From: Aeolococcus sp050734155
Lineage (GTDB): Bacteria > Chloroflexota > Dormibacteria > Aeolococcales > Aeolococcaceae
Reading direction: 5' to 3'
Assembly (NCBI GenBank): GCA_050734155.1
Contig: JBOHUD010000064.1
Location: forward strand, 124,001-188,000
DNA length: 64,000 nucleotides
Positions 45,689 through 55,680 of the stretch are shown here, piece by piece; the stretch's first letter is position 1, and each line of letters starts with the position of its first letter. Both the position numbers and the translations under genes were made by a program. The notes below the pieces were generated by a model. The model searched no databases and was not told the DNA's origin. It saw nothing but the letters and a program-made list of their open reading frames with translations.

Positions 45689-46068
45689 GCGATCTCGCCG
45701 GCTCCTCGGAGGGCGACAGCGAGCTGGCGGAGCCGGTCGGCGGGGCGCCCACCCCGGCGGCCGGCCCGGCGGCCGGCGATGCGGAGGACGACGCCGCGGA
45801 TCCAAGGGACGACCTGGCGGTGAGCACCAGGCATCGCCAGCGGCCCAACAAGGCGGTCCTCCTTCTCGGAGCGCTGGTGGTGGCGGTCATCGCCCAGGTG
45901 GTGATGACCTGGTTGGTGCTCGCCGCGACCACCCAGCTGCGTGATCAGTCCACCATCGCCAACGGGCTGCAGCGCTGCATCATCCATGCCCAGCTCAACG
46001 TGAACAGCACCACCGACCCGTCGGGGAGCGCCTACAAGGCTGCCGTCCAGAGCTGCATCAACCGGTGA
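45685..46068 (+). CDS. Hypothetical single-pass membrane protein
   Basis: 127 residues: an acidic, Ala/Pro/Gly-rich N-terminal cytoplasmic part, one membrane helix (AVLLLGALVVAVIAQVVMTWLVLA), and a C-terminal outside segment with two Cys (LQRCIIHAQ and QSCINR). No known family recognised. The start overlaps the aldolase stop, so it is translated from the same message. It may be a regulator or anchor, but nothing supports a specific role. Confidence 0.7.
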   Translation: MSDLAGSSEGDSELAEPVGGAPTPAAGPAAGDAEDDAADPRDDLAVSTRHRQRPNKAVLLLGALVVAVIAQVVMTWLVLAATTQLRDQSTIANGLQRCIIHAQLNVNSTTDPSGSAYKAAVQSCINR

Positions 46069-46113
46069 CCGTGGCCTGAGCGCCGCTGCGGGTCCAGGGG
46101 TGCGGTGCCGACC

Positions 46114-47316
46114 TCACCTCCCGCGCAGCTCCCGGCGGGCGATCGACTGCAGGTGCACCTCGTCGGGGCCGTCGAGGATGCGCAGGGCGCGCGTCCACGC
46201 ATACATCCGCGCCAGGGGGAGGTCATTGCTCATGCCCGCCCCACCATGCACCTGGATGGCGCGATCGACCACCGCGCAGGCCACCTGCGGGGCCGCCACC
46301 TTGATGGCCGCGATCTCGGTGCGCGCAGCCTTGGTGCCCTGCGTGTCCATCAGCCACGCCGCCCTGTGGCAGAGCAGCCGCACCTGCTCCAGCTCGACGC
46401 GTGAGCGGGCGATCGCCTGCTGCACAACGCCCTGCTCGGCGAGCAGCTTGCCGAACGCGGTCCTGGTGCGAGCGCGCTCGCACATCAGCGCCAGCGCCCG
46501 CTCGGCGGTGCCGATGACGCGCATGCAGTGGTGGATCCGCCCTGGCCCGAGCCGTGCCTGGGCGATGGCGAACGCACCGCCGCGCTCGCCGACGAGGTTG
46601 GCGGCGGGCACGCGCACCTCGTCGAACATCACCTCGCAGTGGCTCCCCGGGTCGTCGTAGCCGAAGACCTGGAGCTGGCGCACCACCTGGACCCCGGGTG
46701 CCTCCATGGGCACCAGGACGAAGGAGTGACGCCGGTGCGGCTCGGCGTCGGGATCGCTGAGACCCATGAGCAGCGAAACGCGCGCCCGGGGATGGGCGGC
46801 ACCGCTGGTCCACCACTTGCGGCCGGTGACGACGAGCTCGTCGCCATCCTGCTCGATGCGACAGCTGATGTTGGTGGGATCGCTGCTGGCCACGTCCGGC
46901 TCGGTCATGGCCACGCAGGATCGGATCTCCCCGGCAAGCAGCGGCCTCAGCCATGTCTCCTGCTGCTCCGGCGTGCCGAAGATCGCCAGCACCTCCATGT
47001 TGCCGGTGTCCGGGGCCGAGCAGTTGATCGCCTCCGGGGCGATCAGGCTGTGGCCGGTGATCTCGGCGAGGGGCGCGTACTCCAGCGTGGTGAGACCGGC
47101 GCCGAATCGCCTGTCGGGCAGGAAGAGGTTCCACAGACCGCGCGAGCGTGCCTCGCTCTTGAGGTCCTCCATGACCGCGGGAATGTGGTGCGGCACCGTC
47201 GCCGCCGAGAACTCCGCGAAGTACCGCTCCTCGGCGGGCATCACGTGCGTGGTCATGAAATCCCAGAGCTGCTCACGCAGCTCGAGGACCCGGGGCGAGT
47301 GGGCGAAGTCCATCAT
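46114..47316 (-). CDS. Acyl-CoA dehydrogenase (ACAD10/11-like)
   Basis: FAD enzyme with the family core: AMTEPDVASSDPTNIS, WWTSGAAHPRARV, FGYDDPGSHCEVMFDEV, ERGGAFAIAQARLGPGRIHHCMR, and VHGGAGMSNDLPLARMYAWTRALRI. The length of 400 residues is normal. It overlaps the APH-type kinase gene (ATGA). In mammals ACAD10/11, and in Pseudomonas putida the LvaA/LvaC pair, combine the same two activities for 4-hydroxyacyl-CoA breakdown, so that is the leading guess for this pair. Confidence 0.88.
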   Translation of the reverse strand: MMDFAHSPRVLELREQLWDFMTTHVMPAEERYFAEFSAATVPHHIPAVMEDLKSEARSRGLWNLFLPDRRFGAGLTTLEYAPLAEITGHSLIAPEAINCSAPDTGNMEVLAIFGTPEQQETWLRPLLAGEIRSCVAMTEPDVASSDPTNISCRIEQDGDELVVTGRKWWTSGAAHPRARVSLLMGLSDPDAEPHRRHSFVLVPMEAPGVQVVRQLQVFGYDDPGSHCEVMFDEVRVPAANLVGERGGAFAIAQARLGPGRIHHCMRVIGTAERALALMCERARTRTAFGKLLAEQGVVQQAIARSRVELEQVRLLCHRAAWLMDTQGTKAARTEIAAIKVAAPQVACAVVDRAIQVHGGAGMSNDLPLARMYAWTRALRILDGPDEVHLQSIARRELRGR

Positions 47317-48383
47317 GATCCTCCCGAGAGTCCGGCGAGCCCGGAGGCGCTCGCCCTGTCCAGCGCACGCTCGACGATGCGCGGCACCGCCGGGCCCATG
47401 GTCTCGAAGCCGTCACCGACTGTCATCCCCAGGAGGAAACGGGCGTTGATCCCCTCCGCGATGATGGCCAGCTTGTAGTGACCGAGCGCGACGTACCACT
47501 CCAGGTTGCCCAGGTCGCGCCGGCTGCGCGTCGCGTAGAAGGCGATCATCTGCTCGCGCGAGGGGAACCCCTCGCCCAGGCTGACCCGGCCGCCGGGCAG
47601 GGCGGACGCCGCCGGGTCGGCCCTGTCGGTGACCCAGTACACCACCAGCAGGCCGAGGTCGCAGAGAGGATCGCCGACTGTGCTCATCTCCCAGTCGACC
47701 ACCGCCGCGATCCGCCGGGGATCGCCGGGCGCGTAGATGACGTTGTCGAAGCGATAGTCGCCGTGCACGATCCCCGGCGCCGACTGCGCCGGCACGCCGG
47801 CGAGCAGGCGGCGGTGCAGCTCCTCGATGGCCGGCAGCTCGCGGGTCTTGGACGCCTCCCACTGCTGCCACCAGCGCCGCACCTGGCGCTCGAGAAACCC
47901 CTGCGGGCGCCCGAAGCCCTCCAGTCCCACCTCGGCGGGGACCACCGAGTGGAGGTCGAGGAGGGTGTCGATGAGAGCAATCGACATCGCCTCCGCCGTG
48001 ACCGCCGTCGCCGGCCAGGCGGCGGGAAGCATCTCGCGGACCACGTGGCCGTCGACGAAATCCATGATGTAGAACGGCGCCCCGATGACGGCCAGGTCGG
48101 CGCAGAACAGCACCGCTCCCGGGACCGGGATGGCGGTGCTCTGAAGCGCGCTGATGACCCGCCACTCGCGCGCCATGTCGTGGGCGGTGGGCAGCACGTG
48201 GGCCAGCGGCGGACGCCGCACCACCCACTGCCGCCGGTCGTCGCTGACGGTGTAGGTCAGGTTGGAGCGGCCCCCCGCGATCACCTCGGCGCGCAGCGGC
48301 CCGGCGATGTCCAGCCCGCCGGAGTCCATGAACGTGCCCAGCGCGCTGAGGTCGAGACCCGGCGGGCTGTCCATGGCGGCCAA
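47313..48383 (-). CDS. APH-family phosphotransferase paired with acyl-CoA dehydrogenase
   Basis: A kinase of the aminoglycoside-phosphotransferase fold: nucleotide-binding N lobe (GGRSNLTYTVSDDRRQWVVR), catalytic loop VHGDYRFDNVIY, and metal-binding DWEMSTVGDPLCDLG. It resembles ACAD10/11 N-terminal kinase domains rather than drug-resistance enzymes. It precedes and overlaps the acyl-CoA dehydrogenase gene. Likely substrate class: hydroxyacyl-CoA. An in-frame ATG three codons inside is another possible start. Confidence 0.85.
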   Translation of the reverse strand: MAAMDSPPGLDLSALGTFMDSGGLDIAGPLRAEVIAGGRSNLTYTVSDDRRQWVVRRPPLAHVLPTAHDMAREWRVISALQSTAIPVPGAVLFCADLAVIGAPFYIMDFVDGHVVREMLPAAWPATAVTAEAMSIALIDTLLDLHSVVPAEVGLEGFGRPQGFLERQVRRWWQQWEASKTRELPAIEELHRRLLAGVPAQSAPGIVHGDYRFDNVIYAPGDPRRIAAVVDWEMSTVGDPLCDLGLLVVYWVTDRADPAASALPGGRVSLGEGFPSREQMIAFYATRSRRDLGNLEWYVALGHYKLAIIAEGINARFLLGMTVGDGFETMGPAVPRIVERALDRASASGLAGLSGGS

Positions 48384-48440
48384 GCCTACCGGCTGGAGCG
48401 CCGGGTCAAGCGGGCCACCGGCGTGGATCAGGACCCCCGG

Positions 48441-48863
48441 TCACTCCGAGCGGCGGTCGCGGTGGTGGCCGCGCCGGATCTCGGCGACGCGAAGCCGGAA
48501 GATCGCCCGCTCCAGCCGGGCGGCGGCGTCGGCGTCGCCCTCGTCCTGGGCCAGCGCCTCCTGCGCGGATCTCCGGGCCTCCTGGGCGGCGGCCTCGTCG
48601 ATGTCCTCGGCGCGCTCGGCGACGTCCGCCAGGATGACCACCCTGTCGGGCATGACCTCGAGGAAGCCGCCGGCCACGAAGAAGAAATCCTCGTGGCCAT
48701 CGTTGCGGACCATGACCTCGCCGGTGCGCAGCGGCGTCAGCAGGGGGATGTGGCGGGGCAGCACGCCGAGGTCGCCCTCGACACCGGGCGCGACCACGAA
48801 GTCCGCCTCCTGGCTGAGCACCCGGCGCTCGGCGGTGACCAGCTCGACCTGCAGCTTGGCCAC
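48441..48863 (-). CDS. atpC: ATP synthase F1 epsilon subunit
   Basis: 140 residues: N-terminal beta barrel (LQVELVTAERRVLSQEADFVVAPG, GVLPRHIPLL) and two C-terminal helices. The C-terminal half ends with an Arg/His-rich stretch (GHHRDRRSE). The GTG start overlaps the atpD stop by one base (TAGTG). Last gene of the atp operon. Confidence 0.92.
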   Translation of the reverse strand: MAKLQVELVTAERRVLSQEADFVVAPGVEGDLGVLPRHIPLLTPLRTGEVMVRNDGHEDFFFVAGGFLEVMPDRVVILADVAERAEDIDEAAAQEARRSAQEALAQDEGDADAAARLERAIFRLRVAEIRRGHHRDRRSE

Positions 48864-50518
48864 TAGCGGCGCTTCCTCCTGGCGGGCGCCTTGGCGCTGG
48901 CCTTGGGCGCGGACTTCACCCCGGGTGAGCCGGCCTCACCCTGCTTCGCCTCCTTCTCTGACTCCTCCGCCGGCTCCTCAACCGGCTCCTCAACCGGCTC
49001 CTCAACCGGCTCCTCTTCAGCCGTCTCCTCCCCCGCCGGCGGCGCGGCGGCGCCCTTCGCCTGCTCGGCGGGGGCGCTCTCAGCCTCGCCGCCGTCCAGC
49101 TCCCGGGCCTTCTCCACCGCCTCGTCGATGGTGCCGACCATGTAGAAGGCGTCCTCGGGAAGATCGTCGTGCTTGCCCTCGAGGATCTCGGTGAAGCCGC
49201 GGATGGTCTCCGCCAGGGGCACGTACTTGCCGGGTCGACCGGTGAACTGCTCGGCCACGAAGAAGGGCTGGGAGAGGAAGCGCTGCACGCGCCGGGCGCG
49301 CTGCACGGTCACCTTCTGGTCGTCGCTCAGCTCCTCCTGGCCGAGGATGGCGATGATGTCCTGCAGCTCCTTGTACTCCTGGAGCACGCGCTTGACACCC
49401 TGGGCGGCCCGGTAGTGATCATCACCGACGATGTTGGGATCGAGCACTCGGCTGAACGACTCCAGTGAGTCCACGGCGGGGTAGATGCCGATCTCGGTCA
49501 GCGCTCGGCTCAGCGACACCGTCGAGCCGAGGTGGGCGAAGGTGGTTGCCACCGCCGGGTCGGTGAAGTCGTCAGCGGGCACGTACACCGCCTGCACCGA
49601 GGTGATCGAGCCCTTCTTGGTGGAGGTGATGCGCTCCTGCAGATCACCCATCTCCGTCCCCAGGGTGGGCTGGTAGCCCACCGCGCTGGGCATGCGGCCG
49701 AGCAGCGCGGACACCTCGGCGCCGGCCAGCGTGTAGCGGAAGATGTTGTCGATGAACAGGAGCACGTCCGCGCTCTCCTCGTCGCGGAAGTGCTCGGCGA
49801 TGGTGAGCCCGGTGAGCGCCACCCGCGCCCGCGCACCGGGAGGCTCATTCATCTGACCGAAGACGAGCGCCGTCTTGTCGAGGACGCCCGACTCCTCCAT
49901 CTCGCCGTAGAGGTCACGGCCCTCGCGGGTGCGCTCCCCCACCCCGGCGAACACGGAGAAGCCACCGTGCTCCTTGGCGATGTTGTTGATCATCTCCTGC
50001 ACGATGACCGTCTTGCCCACACCGGCTCCGCCGAAGAGCCCGATCTTCGAACCCTTGCTGAACGTGCAGATCAGGTCGATGACCTTGATCCCGGTCTCGA
50101 GGACCTGCTCCTCGGTCGACTGCTCGTCGATGGGGGGCGCCAGGCGATGGATCGGCGCCAGGGGCGCGTCGGTGAGCGCCGGCTTGCCGTCGATGGGCTG
50201 GCCGATGACGTTGAACATCCGCCCCAGCGTCTTGCGTCCCACCGCGACCTCGATGGGACCGCCGGTGTCCTCGAAGGTGTCGCCGCGGCGCAACCCGTCG
50301 GTGCTGGCCATGGCGATGGTGCGCACCGTGCTGTTGCCGAGGTTCTGCTGGACCTCGAGCACCAGCCGGCTGCCGTCATCGCGGTCGCGCTGGAGCGCGT
50401 TGTGGATGTCGGGGAGCCGGTCGCTGTCGAACTCCAGGTCGACCACAGGACCGATCACCTGCACCACCGTGCCGGCACCGACACCCCGTTTCCTGCTCTT
50501 CTTCTCGGCGACTGCCAT
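48863..50518 (-). CDS. atpD: ATP synthase F1 beta subunit with extra charged C-terminal tail
   Basis: Catalytic subunit with Walker A GGAGVGKTV, the catalytic-Glu segment GERTREG, LLFIDNIFRYT, and LGRMPSAVGYQPTL. The core ends near residue 475 (AVEKARELDG). Beyond it is a tail of about 76 residues not normal for the family (usual length about 470-480): Ala/Glu/Pro-rich, with EEPV repeats, then Lys/Arg-rich (ending ARRKRR). The tail codes from 12-bp tandem repeats. Such tails are probably disordered; function unknown. Confidence 0.95.
   Translation of the reverse strand: MAVAEKKSRKRGVGAGTVVQVIGPVVDLEFDSDRLPDIHNALQRDRDDGSRLVLEVQQNLGNSTVRTIAMASTDGLRRGDTFEDTGGPIEVAVGRKTLGRMFNVIGQPIDGKPALTDAPLAPIHRLAPPIDEQSTEEQVLETGIKVIDLICTFSKGSKIGLFGGAGVGKTVIVQEMINNIAKEHGGFSVFAGVGERTREGRDLYGEMEESGVLDKTALVFGQMNEPPGARARVALTGLTIAEHFRDEESADVLLFIDNIFRYTLAGAEVSALLGRMPSAVGYQPTLGTEMGDLQERITSTKKGSITSVQAVYVPADDFTDPAVATTFAHLGSTVSLSRALTEIGIYPAVDSLESFSRVLDPNIVGDDHYRAAQGVKRVLQEYKELQDIIAILGQEELSDDQKVTVQRARRVQRFLSQPFFVAEQFTGRPGKYVPLAETIRGFTEILEGKHDDLPEDAFYMVGTIDEAVEKARELDGGEAESAPAEQAKGAAAPPAGEETAEEEPVEEPVEEPVEEPAEESEKEAKQGEAGSPGVKSAPKASAKAPARRKRR
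48971..49015 (-). repeat. 12-bp tandem repeat inside atpD
   Basis: Three perfect copies of cggctcctcaac and a 9-bp partial, coding for (Val-Glu-Glu-Pro) units in the beta-subunit tail. Slippage could alter copy number without changing frame. Confidence 0.92.
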
Positions 50519-50549
50519 GTCTCTCCTCTCCGGGCGGCTCGGACGGGCC

Positions 50550-51404
50550 TCAGCCCGCCAGCGCGGATGCGCCGCCGACGATTTCCATGAGTTCGGTCGT
50601 GATCGTGCTCTGCCGCACCGTGTTGGCTGCCAGCGTGTAGTCCTTGATCAGGTCGGTGGCGTTGTCGGACGCGTTGCGCATGGCCACCATCTGCGCCGCC
50701 ATCTGGCTGGCCAGGTTCTCTAGCACCGCCTGGTAGATCTGCGACTCGACGTAGCGCGGCAGGAGCGCGTCGAGCACGTCCTTGGGCTCCGGCTCGTAGA
50801 CGAAGTCGGCGGCGAGATGCTCGGTGGCCTCGGGGACCTCCACGGGAAGCAGGCGGCGCACCGTCGCCTGCTGGCGGCCGGGGCTGATGAAGTGGGCGAA
50901 GACGAGGTCCACCTGGTCGGCATCGCCGTTCTCGTACTGTTCCATGGCGACGCGGATGGCGGGGAGCACATCGCCCATCGAGGGGCGGTCGCCGAGGTTG
51001 CTGCGGTCGGCGACCAGGTCCCGGCGCAGCCGGCGCATGGTGTCGCGGCCCTTGCGCCCGATCGTCACCACCGAGGCGGGCGACGGTGAGGTGTTCATCT
51101 CGCGCAGCGCGAGCCGGATGTTGTTGCTGTTCAGCGCGCCCACCAGGCCGCGATCCGAGGTGACCAGGAGCACCAGCCGCCTGCGCACCTCGCGCACCTC
51201 GAGGTAGGGATGCTTGTACTCAGGAGCACGCTTGAAGAGGTCGGCGATGACGTTGGTGATCTCCTCGGCATAGGGGCGCGCCGCCTCCACGCGCTCCTGG
51301 GCGCGGCGCATCTTGGAGGCTGCGACCAGCTCCATCGCCTTGGTGATCTTCTGCGTGTTCTTGACGCTGGCGATGCGCCTGCGCAGGTCTCGGAGGGATG
51401 CCAT
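50550..51404 (-). CDS. atpG: ATP synthase F1 gamma subunit
   Basis: Central stalk. N-terminal helix SLRDLRRRIASVKNTQKITKAMELVAASKMRRAQ (quoted in parts: RRRIASVKNTQKITKAMELV) and C-terminal helix with MRNASDNATDLIKDYTLAANTVRQ (TDLIKDYTLAANTVRQ). At 284 residues it is normal. It abuts atpA with no gap. Confidence 0.95.
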   Translation of the reverse strand: MASLRDLRRRIASVKNTQKITKAMELVAASKMRRAQERVEAARPYAEEITNVIADLFKRAPEYKHPYLEVREVRRRLVLLVTSDRGLVGALNSNNIRLALREMNTSPSPASVVTIGRKGRDTMRRLRRDLVADRSNLGDRPSMGDVLPAIRVAMEQYENGDADQVDLVFAHFISPGRQQATVRRLLPVEVPEATEHLAADFVYEPEPKDVLDALLPRYVESQIYQAVLENLASQMAAQMVAMRNASDNATDLIKDYTLAANTVRQSTITTELMEIVGGASALAG

Positions 51405-52928
<1,524 letters not shown>

Positions 52929-52948
52929 GTGGTGTGGTTCCTCGGTGA

Positions 52949-53473
52949 TCAGACCAGCGCCGTCTGGAGCTGCTGCAGGCGGGTGCGCACGCTGTCGTCG
53001 ATTACCCGGTCGCCGATGCGGATGACGAGGCCGCCGAGGATGCTGGGATCCTGGCGCACCCGGGTCTGCACGGCCGCACCGAGCTTGGTGCCCAGCACCT
53101 GGCCGATGCGGGCCCTGAGATCGTCGTCGACGGGGACGGCGGTGATCACCTCGGCGCGGATCACCCCGCTGTCGCGGTCGGTGAGGGCGTCGTAGGTCTC
53201 CACCAGGTCGCCGAGCACGCCGAGGCGATTGCGCTCGATGAGCATGCGCACCAGGTTGCGCGCCGGCTCGCCGACGCCCTCGAGCACCTGCAGCGCCAGG
53301 CGGGTGCGGTCGCTCAGCGACAGCCGGGGGTTGGCCAGCGCGTCCGCCACCTCAGGGCTGGACAGGGTCCGCACCGCACCCACCAGGTCCTCACGTCGGG
53401 GCGCGATCCCGCCCTCCTGGCGGGCCAGGTCGAAGTACGCCTGGGCGTAGCGGCGGCCGATCGACGAGGCCAC
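52949..53473 (-). CDS. atpH: ATP synthase F1 delta subunit
   Basis: 174 residues linking F1 to the peripheral stalk: N-terminal RRYAQAYFDLARQ, and C-terminal DPSILGGLVIRIGDRVIDDSV. The GTG start follows the atpF stop with no spacing (TGAGTG). Confidence 0.93.
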   Translation of the reverse strand: MASSIGRRYAQAYFDLARQEGGIAPRREDLVGAVRTLSSPEVADALANPRLSLSDRTRLALQVLEGVGEPARNLVRMLIERNRLGVLGDLVETYDALTDRDSGVIRAEVITAVPVDDDLRARIGQVLGTKLGAAVQTRVRQDPSILGGLVIRIGDRVIDDSVRTRLQQLQTALV

Positions 53474-54001
53474 TCAGCCGGCTCCGCGACCGTTGCCGGC
53501 CTCCACCTGGGCAAGGGACTCCTCGATCAGCCGGGAATGGGCGCTGCGATCGATGGCCTGGCCGAGCACCCTGCCGGCGGCGGAGACCACCAGGGTGCCC
53601 ACCTGGGCGCGGATCTCCTGGACGGCGCGGTCGCGTTCCGCAGCGATCTCGGCGCGGGCCCGCTGGAGCTGGGCCTCGGCGTCGCGCCGCCCCTTGCGGG
53701 CCAGCTCCTCGGTCTCCACCACCGCCGCCCTGTGGGCCCGGTCGACAATGTCGCGCGCCTGGGCGCGGGCATCCTCCAGCTCCCTGGTGACGTCGTCGCG
53801 GGCCCGCGCCGCATCCTGGCGGCTGCGCTCGGCCTCCTCGAGCGCCCTGGCGATCTGGTTCTGGCGCGCCTCGGCGGCGGCCATGATCCGGGGATACACC
53901 CAGCGCCGCAGGACGAGCAGCATGGCCACGAAGGCGATCACCTCGACCACGAAGGTGACGTTGATCTCCAGCAGGCTGGCGTCCGCGACCATCGCTCTCA
54001 T
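53474..54001 (-). CDS. atpF: ATP synthase Fo b subunit
   Basis: A short outer N-terminus, one membrane helix (VVEVIAFVAMLLVLRRWVYP) and a long Ala/Arg/Glu-rich coiled coil. At 175 residues it is normal. Single b gene, so a homodimer is expected. An ATG three codons inside (53992) is an alternative start. Confidence 0.93.
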   Translation of the reverse strand: MRAMVADASLLEINVTFVVEVIAFVAMLLVLRRWVYPRIMAAAEARQNQIARALEEAERSRQDAARARDDVTRELEDARAQARDIVDRAHRAAVVETEELARKGRRDAEAQLQRARAEIAAERDRAVQEIRAQVGTLVVSAAGRVLGQAIDRSAHSRLIEESLAQVEAGNGRGAG

Positions 54002-54008
54002 CAGGGAA

Positions 54009-54260
54009 TCAGCCGGCGATCTTGGCGTCGCCGATGAGGATGAAGACGAAGACTAGGTTGATGAAGTACATGGCCTCGACCAGGCCGATGATCAGGAACA
54101 TGGTGACCCGGAGCGCGCCCGCGGCCTCGGGCTGGCGGGCCTGTCCCTGGATGGCGGCGTTGCCGGCGAGCCCGTCTCCGATGGCGGCGCCGATGGCGCC
54201 TCCGCCAAGTGCGATGCCGGCACCGATCAGGGCCCCGGCCAGGGCGATGGCGTGGTTCAT
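54009..54260 (-). CDS. atpE: ATP synthase Fo c subunit
   Basis: Two membrane helices forming the rotor ring, with Gly/Ala-rich first helix (ALAGALIGAGIALGGGAIGA), polar loop ARQPEA, and ion-carrying Glu62 in GLVEAMYFINLV. The flanking residues lack the full Na+-binding set (Gln in helix 1), so proton use is likely. The ATG overlaps the atpB stop by 4 bp. Confidence 0.95.
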   Translation of the reverse strand: MNHAIALAGALIGAGIALGGGAIGAAIGDGLAGNAAIQGQARQPEAAGALRVTMFLIIGLVEAMYFINLVFVFILIGDAKIAG

Positions 54261-55087
54261 TGTGTCTCCCCAGTTGCTAGGCGTGGGGCCCCGGCCTGAG
54301 CGCCGTGGTGCCCCCCTTCTTCCAGTCCTTCTCGAGCCATCCCGAAGTAGATGACGGTGAGCAGCATGAAGATGAATGCCTGGATGCTGCCGATGAAGAG
54401 CACGTCGAACAGCTTCCAGACGGTCACCGGCACCCAGGCGAGGAAGATGGGCAGCTCGCTGAGCAGCTCGACCATCACCAGGCCGGCAAAGATGTTGCCG
54501 AACAGTCGCAGGGAGAGGGTGATCGGCTTGACCACCTCCTCGATGAGGTTGAGCGGGATGAACACCACGCGAACCGCCCAGTTGAACTCGAAGGGCTTGG
54601 TGAATCGGCGCAGATAGCCGCGCAGGCCCTGGACCTTGAGGCTGTACGCCTGCACCACGAGGACGACGACCACGGCCATCGCCAGGGTCTGGTTGAGGTC
54701 GGACGCCGCCGGCTCCAGCGGGCGGGCCAGGGGGAAGAAGGCGAGCCAGTTGGCCACCAGGATGTAGAAGCCGATGGTGGCCGCGATGGGGATGATGAAG
54801 TCGGCGCCCTCGCCGACAGAGTCGCGCACCAGGTCCTTCACGTAGCCGAGAAAGAACTCGAGGAGCATCTGGAGCTTGCCGGGGCGACCGGAGCGCAGCC
54901 GCCGGGCCACCAGGAAACCGATCAGCAGGGTCACCGCAATGGCCAGGGCGCTGCTGATCAGGGTGTCCTGGTTGAGGTCGCAGGCGGAGATGGGGATGGG
55001 GTTCTGGAGCAGTGGCTGGCCGCCGCAGATCGCGGTGGTCGGCTGGCTGACCGTCGGTCCGGCATCGGCGAGCAGCGCGCCGATCAC
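54257..55087 (-). CDS. atpB: ATP synthase Fo a subunit
   Basis: The stator channel subunit. Essential Arg in LSLRLFGNIFAG, with helix segment ANWLAFFPL and the C-terminal QAFIFMLLTVIYFGMA. A GTG start at 55087 overlaps the atpI stop (GTGA) and gives 276 residues. The C-terminus carries a Gly/His-rich extension (EEGGHHGAQAG). Confidence 0.94.
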   Translation of the reverse strand: MIGALLADAGPTVSQPTTAICGGQPLLQNPIPISACDLNQDTLISSALAIAVTLLIGFLVARRLRSGRPGKLQMLLEFFLGYVKDLVRDSVGEGADFIIPIAATIGFYILVANWLAFFPLARPLEPAASDLNQTLAMAVVVVLVVQAYSLKVQGLRGYLRRFTKPFEFNWAVRVVFIPLNLIEEVVKPITLSLRLFGNIFAGLVMVELLSELPIFLAWVPVTVWKLFDVLFIGSIQAFIFMLLTVIYFGMAREGLEEGGHHGAQAGAPRLATGETQ

Positions 55088-55446
55088 CGCCGCACCGACT
55101 CCACCACCGCGCTGCCCGCGAGGATGAGCTGGGCGACCGCGATGCCGGCGACGACAGGGACCGCCCGGTCGAAGCCGAATCCCAGCCCGGCGACGAGCGC
55201 GACCAGGGTGAGCACCACGATGCGCAGCATGCTGGTGGCCAGGAAGGGCACCCCCACCTGGAGGAGGCGGTCGGCGGCGTAGCCGTTGCCCGCTCCCGCG
55301 GCCAGGCCCACCGCCAGCCCCAGCCCGAACGCGAGGTGGCCGAGGATGGTGCCGACCACAGCGCACCCCAGAGCGGCCGCCAGGCAGGCGATCGCCGCCG
55401 CCTGGACGACGTGCGCCGGCCGCGCGGAAACGCTTTTCGAGATCAC
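55084..55446 (-). CDS. AtpI-like small membrane protein
   Basis: 120 residues with four predicted helices (ACLAAALGCAVVGTILGHLA, LAVGLAAGAG, MLRIVVLTLVALVAGLGFG, and AVPVVAGIAVAQLILAG). The position before atpB and the layout match ATP synthase subunit I / assembly factors that help c-ring formation. The GTG start overlaps the upstream small gene. Confidence 0.75.
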   Translation of the reverse strand: MISKSVSARPAHVVQAAAIACLAAALGCAVVGTILGHLAFGLGLAVGLAAGAGNGYAADRLLQVGVPFLATSMLRIVVLTLVALVAGLGFGFDRAVPVVAGIAVAQLILAGSAVVESVRR

Positions 55447-55673
55447 CAGTATCGCCTCAGCCTCAGGTATGCGATCGAGCCGGCCGCAACGATACCAAGG
55501 ACGAGCCCGACGAGGACCCCGGCTGTCGAGGCGCCCGCGATTGCACCCAATTGCCAGCCCAACAGCAGCGGAATGGTCACTGCGATGGCCATGTACAGAC
55601 CGAGGCCGAGCATCTCCGCATTGCTGACCTCGGCGCCCGGCGGGGGACGCTGATCGTGCCCCTGCCCGGACAC
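55443..55673 (-). CDS. AtpZ-like small membrane protein
   Basis: 76 residues with two helices (MLGLGLYMAIAVTIPLLLGW, then GVLVGLVLGIVAAGSIAYL) and the AtpZ-type pattern, including the Gly-rich turn between. The second of two small genes before atpB. AtpZ/AtpI pairs help insert the c ring or carry divalent ions. The GTG start at 55673 is the best available. Confidence 0.7.
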   Translation of the reverse strand: MSGQGHDQRPPPGAEVSNAEMLGLGLYMAIAVTIPLLLGWQLGAIAGASTAGVLVGLVLGIVAAGSIAYLRLRRYW

Positions 55674-55680
55674 CTGGGGC

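Noticed and set aside
47313..48383. Aminoglycoside-resistance phosphotransferase
   Set aside because: The fold is the same, but the overlap with an acyl-CoA dehydrogenase gene and the ACAD10/11-like pattern favour a metabolic kinase.
48971..49015. 12-bp tandem repeats near 49 kb as a possible mobile or regulatory repeat
   Set aside because: They code for the atpD tail in frame and have no flanking structure.
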